Assembly: GCF_013111185.1 (NCBI RefSeq)
Contig: NZ_WVRE01000004.1
Location: 248,001 to 312,000, forward strand
DNA: 64,000 nt
Direction of reading: 5' to 3'
Origin: Ruegeria sp. HKCCD7303
Lineage (GTDB): Bacteria; Pseudomonadota; Alphaproteobacteria; Rhodobacterales; Rhodobacteraceae
The notes beneath the pieces were generated by a model, which saw only the letters and a program-made list of their open reading frames with translations, had not been told where the DNA came from and did not search any database. Below, in pieces: positions 35,513 to 45,091 of the stretch (the first letter of the stretch is position 1; each line of letters starts with the position of its first letter). A program made the position numbers and the translations under genes.

Positions 35513-37042
35513 GTGCTAAACGCTGAGCGCATACCGGGTTTGCGCCCAGGGGGTGGCTGGGACGTGCCTGCGCAATTGAACATGGCGTGGCAATGCCTGC
35601 GCCATGCTGATGATCAGGTGGCGTTGATTGATTTGACCGGTACGGATGCACGCCAAGTCACCTGCGGACAGCTGGCTAATATGTCGGATGATCTGTCCCG
35701 CGCCCTGCTGCGCCGTGTGCAGCCCGGAGACCGCGTCGGCGTGCTGCTGAGCCAGTCCGCCTGGTGCGCCGCAGCCCATCTGGCCATCTGGAAGATCGGA
35801 GCGATCTCTGTCCCGCTGTTTAAATTGTTCAAGCAGGATGCCCTGAGGTCGCGGGTCGGAGATGCGGGCGCCAAAATTGTGCTGACCGATGCCGAAGGGG
35901 CTGCACTGCTGGGCGATTTGGCCGAAGCTCTGATTGCATCAGAAATTGGTGAGGCTGGCGCACCCGTTCCATTCGCCGACACCGGTCCCGAGGACCCAGC
36001 GGTGCTGATCTATACCTCAGGTACCACAGGAAGCCCAAAGGGCGCGCTGCATGGGCATCGTGTGCTGACCGGGCATTTGCCGGGTGTCTCGATCAGTCAT
36101 AACCATTTGCGTGAGGGCGATTGCCTGTGGACACCGGCGGATTGGGCATGGATCGGCGGTTTGTTCGATGTGCTAATGCCGGGCCTGGCGCTTGGTATTC
36201 CCGTGGTCGCGGCGCGGCTTGAGAAATTCACGCCCGAAGCCTGCGCCGATATTGTCGCGCGCGGCGGAGTGCGCAACGTGTTCTTCCCACCCACGGCCTT
36301 GCGAATGCTGAAAGCGGCAGATCAGAGTATTCCCGGCCTGCGCTCGGTCGCGTCCGGGGGCGAGCCCTTGGGGGTCGAGATGCTGGCCTGGGGGCAAAAA
36401 GCGTTTGGTCTGACGATCAACGAGTTCTACGGCCAGACCGAATGCAATATGGTGGTGTCCTCTTGCGCCGAGGATTTCCCAGTGCAGCCCGGTTGTATCG
36501 GCAAACCCGTGCCGGGGCATGACGTGGCGGTGATCGACGAAGACGGCAATCCGACGACCGAGGAAGGCGACGTGGCGATCCGGCGCGGGTCCGCCTCGAT
36601 GCTGCTGGAATATTGGAAACGGCCCGAGGCGACGGCTGAGAAATTCCGGGGCGATTGGTTGATCACCGGAGATCGAGGCGTTTGGGAGGGTGAGTTCCTG
36701 CGCTTTGTTGGTCGCGACGACGACGTGATTACCTCAGCCGGATACCGCATCGGCCCTGCCGAGATCGAGGATTGCCTGCTGACCCATCCCGCGGTGGCGA
36801 CAGTAGGTGTGGTCGGCAAGCCCGACCCGCTGCGGACCGAGATCGTCAAGGCGTATGTGGTGCTGAAACCGGGGGCTCAGGCTGCAGAGCGTGAGTTGCA
36901 GGATTGGGTCAAAGACCGTTTGGCGCATTACTCTTATCCGCGCGAAGTGGCGTTTCTGGAGGAATTGCCGATGACGGTGACGGGGAAGGTGATCCGGAAA
37001 GAGTTGAAGGCTCGGGCGGCGGGGGAGACCGACAATGAATAA
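35513..37042 (+). CDS. AMP-dependent acyl-CoA synthetase
   Basis: 509 residues from GTG 35513, preferred to GTG 35486 because AAGGGAG lies seven bases upstream. The adenylation core is clear: YTSGTTGSPKGALHGH near 172-187, NEFYGQTECN near 304, TGDRGVWEGEFLRFVGRDDD, GYRIGPAEIEDCLL, and TGKVIRKELK with the catalytic lysine near the C-terminus. It activates a carboxylic acid to its CoA thioester. Position at the head of the mcc operon suggests isovalerate, methylcrotonate or acetoacetate as substrate; the sequence does not decide. The next gene overlaps its stop by 8 bp. Confidence 0.9.
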   Translation: MLNAERIPGLRPGGGWDVPAQLNMAWQCLRHADDQVALIDLTGTDARQVTCGQLANMSDDLSRALLRRVQPGDRVGVLLSQSAWCAAAHLAIWKIGAISVPLFKLFKQDALRSRVGDAGAKIVLTDAEGAALLGDLAEALIASEIGEAGAPVPFADTGPEDPAVLIYTSGTTGSPKGALHGHRVLTGHLPGVSISHNHLREGDCLWTPADWAWIGGLFDVLMPGLALGIPVVAARLEKFTPEACADIVARGGVRNVFFPPTALRMLKAADQSIPGLRSVASGGEPLGVEMLAWGQKAFGLTINEFYGQTECNMVVSSCAEDFPVQPGCIGKPVPGHDVAVIDEDGNPTTEEGDVAIRRGSASMLLEYWKRPEATAEKFRGDWLITGDRGVWEGEFLRFVGRDDDVITSAGYRIGPAEIEDCLLTHPAVATVGVVGKPDPLRTEIVKAYVVLKPGAQAAERELQDWVKDRLAHYSYPREVAFLEELPMTVTGKVIRKELKARAAGETDNE

Positions 37043-37403
37043 GATTCTGCGGCGTCTGTCAGGGTTAAAGTACCCCAAATATGGGGTGCCGCAGCCCTTA
37101 AGTGTTTTGAACACTATGGTTGGCAGTGAGGAGTACGAGCCAGCTGTAAGGTGTGGCAATTGCGAAGCTTGGCTGCGCGTTAAGTCCAAGAATGGGGTTT
37201 TTCATTTCTTACTACTGTTTTTTCTGATGACGCTGCCTTTGCCTTTCGTGGCACTGGATGAGATTAGTATCAATTTGAACAACCCTGAAGGGCTGTTGAA
37301 TTGGCCCCTCTCGTCTTCTGCAGAGAGCGTAACCTTCTACATAATTTACTTCGCAGTGGTGGTCTTGCCCATAAGTAATCGGGCATTGAAGGTGGATATC
37401 TAA
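37035..37403 (+). CDS. Small membrane protein of unknown function (AT-richer)
   Basis: 122 residues. ATG 37035 overlaps the end of the acyl-CoA synthetase gene. A CxxC pair (C40, C43 in RCGNCEAWL) lies before two hydrophobic segments at about 55-74 and 98-114. I do not recognise a family. Base composition is visibly more AT-rich than the flanking genes and codon choice is less biased, which suggests acquisition by transfer or relaxed selection. The mccB start follows after 2 bases, so translation of mccB may depend on it. Confidence 0.6.
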   Translation: MNKILRRLSGLKYPKYGVPQPLSVLNTMVGSEEYEPAVRCGNCEAWLRVKSKNGVFHFLLLFFLMTLPLPFVALDEISINLNNPEGLLNWPLSSSAESVTFYIIYFAVVVLPISNRALKVDI

Positions 37404-37405
37404 AA

Positions 37406-39013
37406 ATGAAACTCACATCAAAAGCCATGCCCGCCTCCGAGGGCTTCAAAGCAAACCGCGCCGCTCATCTCGACGCGCTGGCCCAAATCTCAGCTGCTGC
37501 CGAAGCGGCCCGGATGGGCGGGGGCGAGAAATCCCGCGCGCGGCATGAATCACGGGGCAAGATGCTGCCTCGGCGCAGGGTCGCGAACCTGTTAGACGCG
37601 GGCTCTCCGTTTCTGGAAATTGGTGCGACGGCGGCGCATGGGATGTATGGAGATGCCGCGCCTTGTGCCGGGGTTATTGCGGGCATCGGCCGGGTGCAGG
37701 GGCGTGAGGTCATGGTGGTCTGCAACGACGCCACCGTGAAGGGCGGCACGTACTACCCGATGTCGGTCAAGAAACACCTGCGCGCGCAGGAGATTGCTGA
37801 GGAAAACCATCTGCCCTGCATCTATCTGGTCGATAGCGGCGGTGCGAACCTGCCCAATCAGGATGAGGTTTTTCCCGACCGCGACCATTTTGGCCGCATC
37901 TTCTATAATCAGGCGCGGATGAGCGCGAAGGGGATCGCTCAGATCGCGGTGGTGATGGGGTCGTGTACGGCGGGCGGGGCTTATGTGCCCGCGATGTCTG
38001 ATGTGACGATCATCGTGAAAGAGCAGGGCACCATTTTTTTGGCCGGGCCACCTCTGGTTAAGGCCGCGACGGGCGAGGTCGTCAGTGCCGAGGAATTGGG
38101 TGGGGGAGACGTCCACACCCGCTTGTCCGGCGTGGCGGATTATCTGGCCGAGGATGACGCCCACGCGCTTGCGTTGGCCCGGCGCGCGGTTGGGTCGTTG
38201 GGCGGTGCCGAACTTAAGCGTGGCCTACAGTTTGAAACGTCGGAGGAACCTGCGTACGACCCTGAGGAAATTCTTGGCGTCGTCCCTGCTGATCTGCGCA
38301 CGCCCTATGATATCCGCGAGGTGATTGCACGTTTGGTCGATGGCTCTCGGTTCGATGAGTTCAAACCGCGCTTTGGCGACACGCTGGTAACTGGATTTGC
38401 CCATGTCAAAGGGTGTCCGGTCGGGATCATTGCCAACAACGGCGTTTTGTTTTCTGAGGCCGCCCAGAAGGGCGCGCACTTTGTCGAGTTGTGTTCGCAG
38501 CGCAAGACGCCGCTTGTGTTCCTGCAGAACATCACCGGCTTCATGGTGGGGCGGAAATACGAAAACGAAGGTATCGCCCGGCACGGGGCCAAGATGGTGA
38601 CTGCGGTGGCGACGACCTCGGTGCCGAAGGTCACGATGCTGGTGGGCGGCTCGTTCGGGGCCGGGAACTATGGCATGGCTGGTCGGGCCTATCAGCCAAG
38701 GTTCTTGTGGACATGGCCAAACTCGCGCATTTCGGTGATGGGCGGTGAGCAGGCGGCGGGCGTTCTGGCCACCGTCAAACGTGACGGGATCGAACGGCAG
38801 GGCGGCACTTGGTCGGCTGAGGAAGAGGCCGAGTTTAAACGCCCAACGCTGGAGATGTTCGAAGAGCAGTCCCACCCGCTCTATGCCTCGGCGAGGCTAT
38901 GGGATGACGGCATCATCGATCCGCGCAAGTCGCGCGACGTTCTGGCCCTGTCGCTGAGCGCGGCGCTGAATGCACCGATTGAGGAGACACGTTTCGGCGT
39001 GTTCAGGATGTGA
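37406..39013 (+). CDS. mccB: Methylcrotonyl-CoA carboxylase, carboxyltransferase (beta) subunit
   Basis: 535 residues. Transfers the carboxyl group from biotin to 3-methylcrotonyl-CoA, giving 3-methylglutaconyl-CoA. Crotonase-fold carboxyltransferase domains: [57 protein letters not shown], and in the C-domain [20 protein letters not shown] and [19 protein letters not shown], which distinguish MccB from propionyl-CoA carboxylase. It ends [11 protein letters not shown] as expected. Partner subunit MccA is encoded after the ASCH gene. Confidence 0.96.
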   Translation: MKLTSKAMPASEGFKANRAAHLDALAQISAAAEAARMGGGEKSRARHESRGKMLPRRRVANLLDAGSPFLEIGATAAHGMYGDAAPCAGVIAGIGRVQGREVMVVCNDATVKGGTYYPMSVKKHLRAQEIAEENHLPCIYLVDSGGANLPNQDEVFPDRDHFGRIFYNQARMSAKGIAQIAVVMGSCTAGGAYVPAMSDVTIIVKEQGTIFLAGPPLVKAATGEVVSAEELGGGDVHTRLSGVADYLAEDDAHALALARRAVGSLGGAELKRGLQFETSEEPAYDPEEILGVVPADLRTPYDIREVIARLVDGSRFDEFKPRFGDTLVTGFAHVKGCPVGIIANNGVLFSEAAQKGAHFVELCSQRKTPLVFLQNITGFMVGRKYENEGIARHGAKMVTAVATTSVPKVTMLVGGSFGAGNYGMAGRAYQPRFLWTWPNSRISVMGGEQAAGVLATVKRDGIERQGGTWSAEEEAEFKRPTLEMFEEQSHPLYASARLWDDGIIDPRKSRDVLALSLSAALNAPIEETRFGVFRM

Positions 39014-39014
39014 G

Positions 39015-39440
39015 ATGAGCGTTTGTGTGAATGATGTCGTGGCGCGCTATCCAGGCGCGCAAACCTTCAAGTTTGGCGACAATGCTGAATTGAGCGCTGA
39101 GCTGTTGTCTCTGGTGCGAACGGGTCGGAAAACGGCGACTTGCGGAGCTTTGCGTGACTATCCCGAAGACAGCCCGGCGAAGCCTGTCGTGGGGCGACGT
39201 GATATCGCACTGGAATGGGATGATCGCCCGGCATTGGTGATCGAAACGGTCGACGTGGCGATCTGTCGGTATTGCGACGTGACCGAAGATTTTGCGTTGG
39301 CCGAAGGCGAAAATGAGACCCTTGAAGGGTGGCGTGAGCACCACCGCCAGTATTTTGAGCGCAATGGCGGGTTTGATCCCAAGATGGAATTGCTCTGCGA
39401 ACGGTTCCGCCTCATCGAAGATCTAGCGTCTGAGGAGTAA
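39015..39440 (+). CDS. ASCH domain protein
   Basis: 141 residues from ATG 39015, one base after the mccB stop. The ASCH (PUA-like) fold is suggested by FGDNAELSAELLSLVRTGRKTATC, then PVVGRRDIALEWDDRPALVIET, and EGWREHHRQYFE with the late FRLIEDL. ASCH proteins are predicted RNA binders; some members are amidohydrolases on N4-acetylcytidine. Placed between the two subunit genes of one carboxylase with one- and three-base gaps, so it is surely co-translated, but no link with leucine catabolism is known to me. Confidence 0.8.
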   Translation: MSVCVNDVVARYPGAQTFKFGDNAELSAELLSLVRTGRKTATCGALRDYPEDSPAKPVVGRRDIALEWDDRPALVIETVDVAICRYCDVTEDFALAEGENETLEGWREHHRQYFERNGGFDPKMELLCERFRLIEDLASEE

Positions 39441-39443
39441 ACT

Positions 39444-41375
39444 ATGTTCAACAAAATCCTGATTGCCAACCGGGGTGAGATAGCCTGCCGCGTTATGGAA
39501 ACCGCTCAGAAGATAGGCGTGTCCTGCGTTGCGGTGTATTCGGACGCGGACGCCTCGGCCAAGCATGTGCAGATGGCGGATCAAGCTGTTCATATCGGTG
39601 GTGCGGCCCCTGCCGAGAGTTATCTGAAGGGCGATGTGATCATTCAGGCCGCGTTGGATACTGGTGCGCAGGCGATCCATCCCGGCTATGGGTTTCTGTC
39701 CGAAAACCCTGATTTCGTGGATGCGGTTGAGGCTGCGGGGTTGGTATTCATTGGCCCGTCGGCTGAGGCGATCCGCAAGATGGGCCTGAAAGATGCCGCC
39801 AAGGTTCTGATGGAGCAGGCCGGAGTTCCGGTGGTCCCAGGCTATCACGGTGACAATCAGGATGCCGAGCATCTGGCGGGCGCAGCGGATACCATAGGCT
39901 ATCCGGTTCTTATCAAGGCCGTGGCAGGCGGTGGCGGCAAGGGCATGCGGCTTGTCGAACGGCCCGAGGATTTTGCCGCAGCGCTGGACAGCGCCCGCGG
40001 TGAGGCCAAGACCGCGTTCGGCAATGATGCGGTGCTGGTCGAGAAGTTCGTCGCCAAGCCGCGCCATATTGAGGTGCAGGTTTTTGGCGATGGCACCCAT
40101 GCGGTGCATTTGTTCGAACGCGATTGCTCTTTGCAGCGGCGACATCAGAAGGTGATCGAAGAGGCTCCGGCCCCCGGCATGACGCCTGAGATGCGCGCGG
40201 CTATGGGGCAGGCTGGCGTGCGTGCCGCCGAGGCGATTGGCTACAAAGGCGCGGGCACGGTTGAGTTCATTGTGGACGCCTCGGACGGGCTGCGCCCAGA
40301 CAGGTTCTGGTTCATGGAGATGAACACACGCTTGCAGGTGGAACACCCTGTGACCGAAGCGATTACGGGTGTTGATCTTGTCGAATGGCAATTGCGCGTC
40401 GCGGCGGGTGAAAGCTTGCCGAAGCAGCAGGAAGACCTGTCGATCCGGGGCCATGCGTTTGAGGCACGGCTTTATGCGGAAGATGTTCCGAAAGGGTTCC
40501 TGCCTGCGACGGGTACGCTGACGCATCTGGAATTCCCAGCCAATTGCCGCGCCGACAGTGGCGTGCGGGCAGGGGATACGATCAGCCCATGGTACGACCC
40601 GATGATTGCCAAAGTGGTTGTGCACGGGCCGACCCGCTCTGTCTCGCTTGAGACGTTGCACCGGGTTTTACAGAAAACCAAAGTTGCGGGTACCGTAACA
40701 AACCTGGCTTTCCTGGGGGCGTTGACTCGTCATGCGGGGTTTGCCTCGGGCGATGTGGATACGGGTCTGATCGGGCGGGAACTTGAGGAATTGGTTCAGG
40801 AAGCAGAACCTTCGGTCGTGGCAGTCGTTGCAGCAGCGATGACAGCCTTGGACCTGGTGAATGTCGCGCTTGAAACCGGGTTCTCTCTTTGGGCTCCGTT
40901 GCATCGCGCCGTGCAACTCTCCGCTGAGGGCGAAACCTTGGATCTGGATGTGCAAGTCGACGGGCCGGATCGACAGATTTGGCAAATGGGAGAGGATCGC
41001 GTCTTGGCCGAGCGGACCTCGGATCGCTGGACACTGAACGGTGCGCCGATGCCAGACGTTTCTGTAAGTGGGTCGACCCTGACCGTGTTTAAGGATTATG
41101 GCCGCAGCTTTGATCTGATCGACCCGCTTGATCGGGATGCCAGTGCTACGGGCGATACCAATGTGATCGAGGCGCCGATGCCAGGTCTGGTCAAAGCGGT
41201 CTTTGCGACAGCGGGTCAGGCCGTGCAAGAGGGTGATCGCTTGGCCATACTTGAGGCGATGAAGATGGAGCATTCCCTGCTGGCGGCGCGCGATGGCGTT
41301 GTGGCCGAGGTGCTGGTCGAAGATGGTGCTCAAGTCGAAGCCGGGGCAGCCTTGGTGCGGTTGGAGGAAGAGTGA
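39444..41375 (+). CDS. mccA: Methylcrotonyl-CoA carboxylase, biotin-carrying (alpha) subunit
   Basis: 643 residues. The N-terminal biotin carboxylase (FNKILIANRGEIACRVM; HPGYGFLSENPDF; ATP-grasp KAVAGGGGKGMRLV; EMNTRLQVEHPVTE with the catalytic Arg/Glu) is followed by a linker domain and the biotinyl domain, where LEAMKMEHS places the biotinylated lysine at K607. It carboxylates its own biotin with ATP and bicarbonate and pairs with MccB. Biotin is attached by BirA, encoded at 61301 in this window. The downstream HMG-CoA lyase gene begins after a 78-bp gap. Confidence 0.96.
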   Translation: MFNKILIANRGEIACRVMETAQKIGVSCVAVYSDADASAKHVQMADQAVHIGGAAPAESYLKGDVIIQAALDTGAQAIHPGYGFLSENPDFVDAVEAAGLVFIGPSAEAIRKMGLKDAAKVLMEQAGVPVVPGYHGDNQDAEHLAGAADTIGYPVLIKAVAGGGGKGMRLVERPEDFAAALDSARGEAKTAFGNDAVLVEKFVAKPRHIEVQVFGDGTHAVHLFERDCSLQRRHQKVIEEAPAPGMTPEMRAAMGQAGVRAAEAIGYKGAGTVEFIVDASDGLRPDRFWFMEMNTRLQVEHPVTEAITGVDLVEWQLRVAAGESLPKQQEDLSIRGHAFEARLYAEDVPKGFLPATGTLTHLEFPANCRADSGVRAGDTISPWYDPMIAKVVVHGPTRSVSLETLHRVLQKTKVAGTVTNLAFLGALTRHAGFASGDVDTGLIGRELEELVQEAEPSVVAVVAAAMTALDLVNVALETGFSLWAPLHRAVQLSAEGETLDLDVQVDGPDRQIWQMGEDRVLAERTSDRWTLNGAPMPDVSVSGSTLTVFKDYGRSFDLIDPLDRDASATGDTNVIEAPMPGLVKAVFATAGQAVQEGDRLAILEAMKMEHSLLAARDGVVAEVLVEDGAQVEAGAALVRLEEE

Positions 41376-41453
41376 TCTGTACCCGCGTCGCCACACGTGG
41401 CACGGTCAGATCATCCGTTTTGAAAACAAAAAGCAGCCAGAAGGGGCACAGAC

Positions 41454-42305
41454 ATGGGTGATCAGGTCGAGATTTATGAAGTTGGGCCGCGCGATGGGCT
41501 GCAGAACGAAAAGCGTGAGATACCTGTTGCCGACAAAGTGGCACTGATCGACTGCCTCAGCCGTGCCGGGTTCCGTCGGATTGAAGTCGCAAGTTTTGTG
41601 TCACCAAAATGGGTGCCGCAGATGGCCGGGTCAGCACAAGTTCTGGCCGGGATCAACCGCGCGGATGGTGTCCGCTACGCGGCGCTAACGCCCAATATGC
41701 GTGGGTATGAGGATGCGCTGGCGGCCAAGGCAGACGAGATTGCCGTGTTTGCCTCGGCGTCCGAGGGGTTTTCCAAGGCCAATGTCAACGCGTCAATCGC
41801 GGAATCGATTGAGCGGTTCGTTCCGATTCTGGAAGCAGCGCGCCATATCGACCTGCCGGTACGCGGTTATGTCTCATGTGTGACCGATTGCCCGTATGAC
41901 GGCCCAACCCCGCCCGAGAAAGTGGCCGAGGTTGCAGACCGGTTGTTTGCGCTGGGCTGCTACGAGGTCTCGTTAGGTGATACGATCGGGCAGGGAACGC
42001 CAGACAAGGTCGCACATATGCTTTTGGCGGTGCGCGAAAGGGTTCCCGTGACGCGGCTGGCGGGGCATTTCCACGACACCAATGGACGCGCAATTGACAA
42101 TATCGATGCGGCGCTGGCGCTGGGCGTGCGTGTGTTCGACGCAGCCGTAGGCGGGTTGGGCGGTTGCCCCTATGCGCCGGGGGCCGAAGGCAATGTGGCC
42201 ACTGAAGCCGTCGCCGAGCATTTGCAACGACTAGGATATGAAACGGGGCTGGACCTCGATGTGATTGAAGAAGCCGCGCGGATGGCAAAGGCACTAAGGG
42301 GCTGA
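41454..42305 (+). CDS. mvaB: Hydroxymethylglutaryl-CoA lyase
   Basis: 283 residues; AAGGGG lies 8 bases before ATG 41454. A TIM-barrel lyase that splits HMG-CoA into acetoacetate and acetyl-CoA, the last step of leucine breakdown. VEIYEVGPRDGLQNEKREI carries the catalytic Arg/Asp of the first strand; HFHDTNGRAIDNIDAAL carries metal-binding His residues; GLGGCPYAPGAEGN supplies the reactive C238. It ends one base before the hydratase gene. Confidence 0.96.
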   Translation: MGDQVEIYEVGPRDGLQNEKREIPVADKVALIDCLSRAGFRRIEVASFVSPKWVPQMAGSAQVLAGINRADGVRYAALTPNMRGYEDALAAKADEIAVFASASEGFSKANVNASIAESIERFVPILEAARHIDLPVRGYVSCVTDCPYDGPTPPEKVAEVADRLFALGCYEVSLGDTIGQGTPDKVAHMLLAVRERVPVTRLAGHFHDTNGRAIDNIDAALALGVRVFDAAVGGLGGCPYAPGAEGNVATEAVAEHLQRLGYETGLDLDVIEEAARMAKALRG

Positions 42306-42306
42306 A

Positions 42307-43089
42307 ATGTTTGAAACACTCGCGATCTCGACCGATTCACGAGGGATAGCCACTCTGACCCTGAGCCGGGCAGAAAAGCACAACGCTTTGTCTGGTCAGA
42401 TGATCACCGAGCTGACCCAGGCCGCAGAGCAATTGGGGCAGGACGATACCGTTCGGGTCGTTGTTCTGGCCGCAGCCGGAAAGAGCTTTTGCGCAGGTGG
42501 CGATCTGGGTTGGATGCAGGATCAGATGGCGGCGGATAAAGCGACCCGTTTCACCGAGGCCCGCAAGCTGGCTGAGATGCTGCAAGCTTTGAACACACTG
42601 CCCAAGCCTTTGATCGGCGCGCTACAGGGTAACGCCTTTGGCGGCGGTGTTGGGATGGCTGCTGTCTGCGACATCGCAATAGGGGTGGACAGCCTCAAGA
42701 TGGGTCTGACTGAAACCCGGCTGGGCCTGATCCCTGCCACCATCGGGCCTTACGTCATCGCCCGTATGGGCGAAGCGCGTGCGCGCAGAGTGTTTATGTC
42801 GGCCCGATTGTTCGATGCTGCAGAAGCTGTTGAGCTGGGCTTGCTGGCAAAGACGGTGTCCGCGGAACAGCTTGCGGATGCGATAGAGGACGAAATTCGC
42901 CCCTATCTGTCATGCGCGCCCGGCGCGGTTGCCTCGGCCAAAGAGCTGATCAGAACTCTGGGCCCGCGCATTGATGACGCTGTGATAGACCAGACCATTG
43001 GGGAACTGGTTGAACGCTGGGAAACGGAAGAGGCGCGTGAAGGAATTGCGGCGTTCTTCGAAAAACGAAAACCTGCATGGAATAAGTAG
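42307..43089 (+). CDS. liuC: Methylglutaconyl-CoA hydratase (enoyl-CoA hydratase family)
   Basis: 260 residues of the crotonase fold: SRAEKHNALSGQMITELTQA, AAGKSFCAGGDLGWMQDQ forming the oxyanion hole, GNAFGGGVGMAAVCDIAIG, and TETRLGLIPATIGPYVI with the active-site Glu. In this operon it would hydrate 3-methylglutaconyl-CoA to HMG-CoA, joining MccAB to HMG-CoA lyase; the GDLGWMQ segment resembles LiuC proteins. Last gene of the leucine block; no clear terminator is seen before the nuo leader. Confidence 0.9.
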   Translation: MFETLAISTDSRGIATLTLSRAEKHNALSGQMITELTQAAEQLGQDDTVRVVVLAAAGKSFCAGGDLGWMQDQMAADKATRFTEARKLAEMLQALNTLPKPLIGALQGNAFGGGVGMAAVCDIAIGVDSLKMGLTETRLGLIPATIGPYVIARMGEARARRVFMSARLFDAAEAVELGLLAKTVSAEQLADAIEDEIRPYLSCAPGAVASAKELIRTLGPRIDDAVIDQTIGELVERWETEEAREGIAAFFEKRKPAWNK

Positions 43090-43187
43090 GTTTAACAAAG
43101 AACCGCTTGGCCTTGGCAAGAAACCCCACTGCGATTCTATGCCGCGCTGTCAAGCGCATGTTTGATGTCGTGGGGCACTGTGTTCGG

Positions 43188-43216
43188 TTGACCCCCTGAC
43201 CCCGCAGGGATAGAGA
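43188..43216 (+). promoter_or_regulatory. Candidate nuo operon promoter
   Basis: TTGACC (43188-43193) and TAGAGA (43211-43216) are separated by 17 bp, about 65 bp before the nuoA start. CCCTG and CAGGG (43194-43209) form a small dyad in the spacer, which could be a regulator site. Only a moderate consensus match, but it is the best in the 192-bp gap. Confidence 0.35.
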
Positions 43217-43281
43217 ATGTCCAGTCAACACGCCAATTGACGGCGCACCCTTTTGGGATATGCGCAGGAAAGGAGCTATTC

Positions 43282-43647
43282 GTGGAAGACCTGCTGCGGG
43301 AGTACCTCCCGATTCTGGTGTTTCTGGCCGTTGCCGTTGGCCTTGGGATCGTCCTGATTCTGGCTGCTGTGGTTCTGGCCGTCCGCAATCCAGACCCCGA
43401 AAAGGTCAGCGCATATGAATGTGGTTTCAATGCCTTCGACGATGCGCGGATGAAATTCGATGTCCGGTTCTATCTGGTGTCGATTCTTTTCATCATCTTC
43501 GATCTTGAAATCGCCTTCCTGTTCCCTTGGGCCGTCGGCTTCAAGGACATCAGCGATGTCGGATTTTGGTCGATGATGGTGTTCCTTGGTGTTCTGACCA
43601 TCGGCTTTGCCTATGAGTGGAAGAAGGGGGCCTTGGAATGGGAGTGA
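43282..43647 (+). CDS. nuoA: NADH-quinone oxidoreductase subunit A
   Basis: 121 residues from GTG 43282 with AAAGGAGC upstream. Three membrane helices; the conserved loop with [21 protein letters not shown] contains the Cys that sits at the quinone-tunnel region, then [12 protein letters not shown]. Head of the complex I operon. The last ten bases overlap the start of nuoB, a usual arrangement. Confidence 0.96.
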   Translation: MEDLLREYLPILVFLAVAVGLGIVLILAAVVLAVRNPDPEKVSAYECGFNAFDDARMKFDVRFYLVSILFIIFDLEIAFLFPWAVGFKDISDVGFWSMMVFLGVLTIGFAYEWKKGALEWE

Positions 43648-44171
43648 TGACGGGTGCAAACATTGCTGGCGTCGACAAAGAAGTCGCCACCCAGGCCCTG
43701 AACGCTGAGCTGCAGGATAAGGGCTTCTTGCTGACCTCGACCGAGGACATCATCAACTGGGCGCGCACCGGGTCGCTGCATTGGATGACCTTTGGTCTGG
43801 CCTGCTGCGCGGTTGAAATGATGCATACCTCGATGCCCCGTTATGATGCGGAACGGTTTGGTATCGCGCCGCGTGCGTCCCCACGCCAGTCAGACGTGAT
43901 GATCGTGGCAGGCACGCTGACCAACAAGATGGCCCCGGCGCTTCGTAAAGTTTACGACCAGATGCCCGAGCCGCGTTATGTGATCTCGATGGGATCCTGC
44001 GCCAATGGCGGTGGCTATTATCACTACTCTTACTCGGTCGTACGTGGCTGTGACCGGGTTGTGCCTGTGGACATTTACGTGCCGGGCTGCCCTCCGACCG
44101 CTGAGGCGTTGCTGTATGGTCTGATGCAACTGCAACGCAAAATCCGCCGTACCGGCACCATCGTCCGCTGA
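43638..44171 (+). CDS. nuoB: NADH-quinone oxidoreductase subunit B
   Basis: 177 residues from ATG 43638, chosen over ATG 43647 because AGGGGG lies seven bases before it. Carries the terminal [4Fe-4S] cluster N2: adjacent C56-C57 in [12 protein letters not shown]121 in [10 protein letters not shown] and C151 in VPGCPPT. It passes electrons to quinone at the junction with NuoD and NuoH. Length matches alphaproteobacterial homologues. Confidence 0.97.
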   Translation: MGVMTGANIAGVDKEVATQALNAELQDKGFLLTSTEDIINWARTGSLHWMTFGLACCAVEMMHTSMPRYDAERFGIAPRASPRQSDVMIVAGTLTNKMAPALRKVYDQMPEPRYVISMGSCANGGGYYHYSYSVVRGCDRVVPVDIYVPGCPPTAEALLYGLMQLQRKIRRTGTIVR

Positions 44172-44182
44172 GGAGAGAGTTG

Positions 44183-44785
44183 ATGAGCGAAGCACTCAAA
44201 GAACTCGGCGCACAGCTGGAGCTGAAGCGGGCCGATTGCGTCTTGTCCTGGGATGTCACCCATGGAGAGCTGAATGTCGATGTGGCGCCGTCAAACCTGG
44301 TTGAATTTATCGAATTTCTGAAAAGCGACCGGTCTTGCCAGTTTTCAACCCTGGTGGACATCACCGGTGTCGATTATCCCGAACGCGCCAAGCGGTTCGA
44401 TGTGGTCTATCACTTCCTGTCGATGTACCAGAATCAACGCATCCGCCTGCGGGTTTCGATCCGCGAGGAGGACATGGTGCCCTCGATCGTCGATGTTCAC
44501 CCCTCGGCCAATTGGTTCGAGCGTGAGGTGTTCGACATGTTTGGCATCCTGTTCTCGGGTCACCCGGATCTGCGGCGTATCCTGACAGACTATGGTTTCC
44601 GCGGCTATCCGCTGCGCAAGGACTTTCCGACCACCGGATATACCGAGGTTCGCTATGACGAGGCGCAAAAACGCGTGGTCTACGAACCCGTCAGTCTGGT
44701 GCAGGAATACCGACAATTCGATTTCATGTCCCCATGGGAAGGTGCCAACTACATTCTGCCAGGGGATGAGAAACAGGAGACCTAA
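44183..44785 (+). CDS. nuoC: NADH-quinone oxidoreductase subunit C (30 kDa)
   Basis: 200 residues from ATG 44183 (AGGAGAG at 44171-44177). The 30-kDa family signature is visible: [22 protein letters not shown], then [26 protein letters not shown] and the [22 protein letters not shown] end. It is a separate subunit here, not fused to NuoD as in E. coli, as usual for alphaproteobacteria. Two very small genes lie between it and nuoD. Confidence 0.97.
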   Translation: MSEALKELGAQLELKRADCVLSWDVTHGELNVDVAPSNLVEFIEFLKSDRSCQFSTLVDITGVDYPERAKRFDVVYHFLSMYQNQRIRLRVSIREEDMVPSIVDVHPSANWFEREVFDMFGILFSGHPDLRRILTDYGFRGYPLRKDFPTTGYTEVRYDEAQKRVVYEPVSLVQEYRQFDFMSPWEGANYILPGDEKQET

Positions 44786-44787
44786 TC

Positions 44788-44964
44788 ATGTTCGAGTTCC
44801 TGATCTGGATTGTTTTGGTGGTTGCAACGGTTGTACCGATGATCAAGCTGCTGCCGCATTTCGGGATCAACAAGAACTGGGCGTTTGCGTGCATCATCTC
44901 TCCGGTCGTGATTGTCCTCCTTTGGATGATGGCCATGAAATTGCAAGAGATGGAGCGGCGTTGA
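44788..44964 (+). CDS. Very small membrane protein in nuo operon (58 aa)
   Basis: 58 residues starting MFEFLIWIVLVVATVVP, two bases after nuoC, with AGGAGA upstream. Two hydrophobic segments at about 3-19 and 31-50 are joined by the short loop KLLPHFGINKN; the end is basic (KLQEMERR). No known complex I subunit matches by eye. Its good ribosome site, position and one-base gap to the next small gene make it a real gene; it could be an assembly or accessory subunit. Confidence 0.65.
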   Translation: MFEFLIWIVLVVATVVPMIKLLPHFGINKNWAFACIISPVVIVLLWMMAMKLQEMERR

Positions 44965-44965
44965 C

Positions 44966-45091
44966 ATGATAGGTGAACTGATCGTTTTGGGCGCTTTGGG
45001 CGTCTTGCTTGCAGGGGCCGCTGCCAAAGCGGCCGAAGCCGAAAAGGTCCGGGTGCGGGCTGAGGCGAAAAAGAAGAAACGAGGGCGTTGA
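44966..45091 (+). CDS. Very small protein in nuo operon (41 aa)
   Basis: 41 residues: a hydrophobic N-terminal half ([20 protein letters not shown]) and a strongly basic tail (AKKKKRGR). It begins one base after the preceding small gene and its TGA overlaps the ATG of nuoD. It looks like a single-span membrane peptide with a cytosolic basic end. Unknown function; accepted because of the coupling on both sides. Confidence 0.55.
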   Translation: MIGELIVLGALGVLLAGAAAKAAEAEKVRVRAEAKKKKRGR

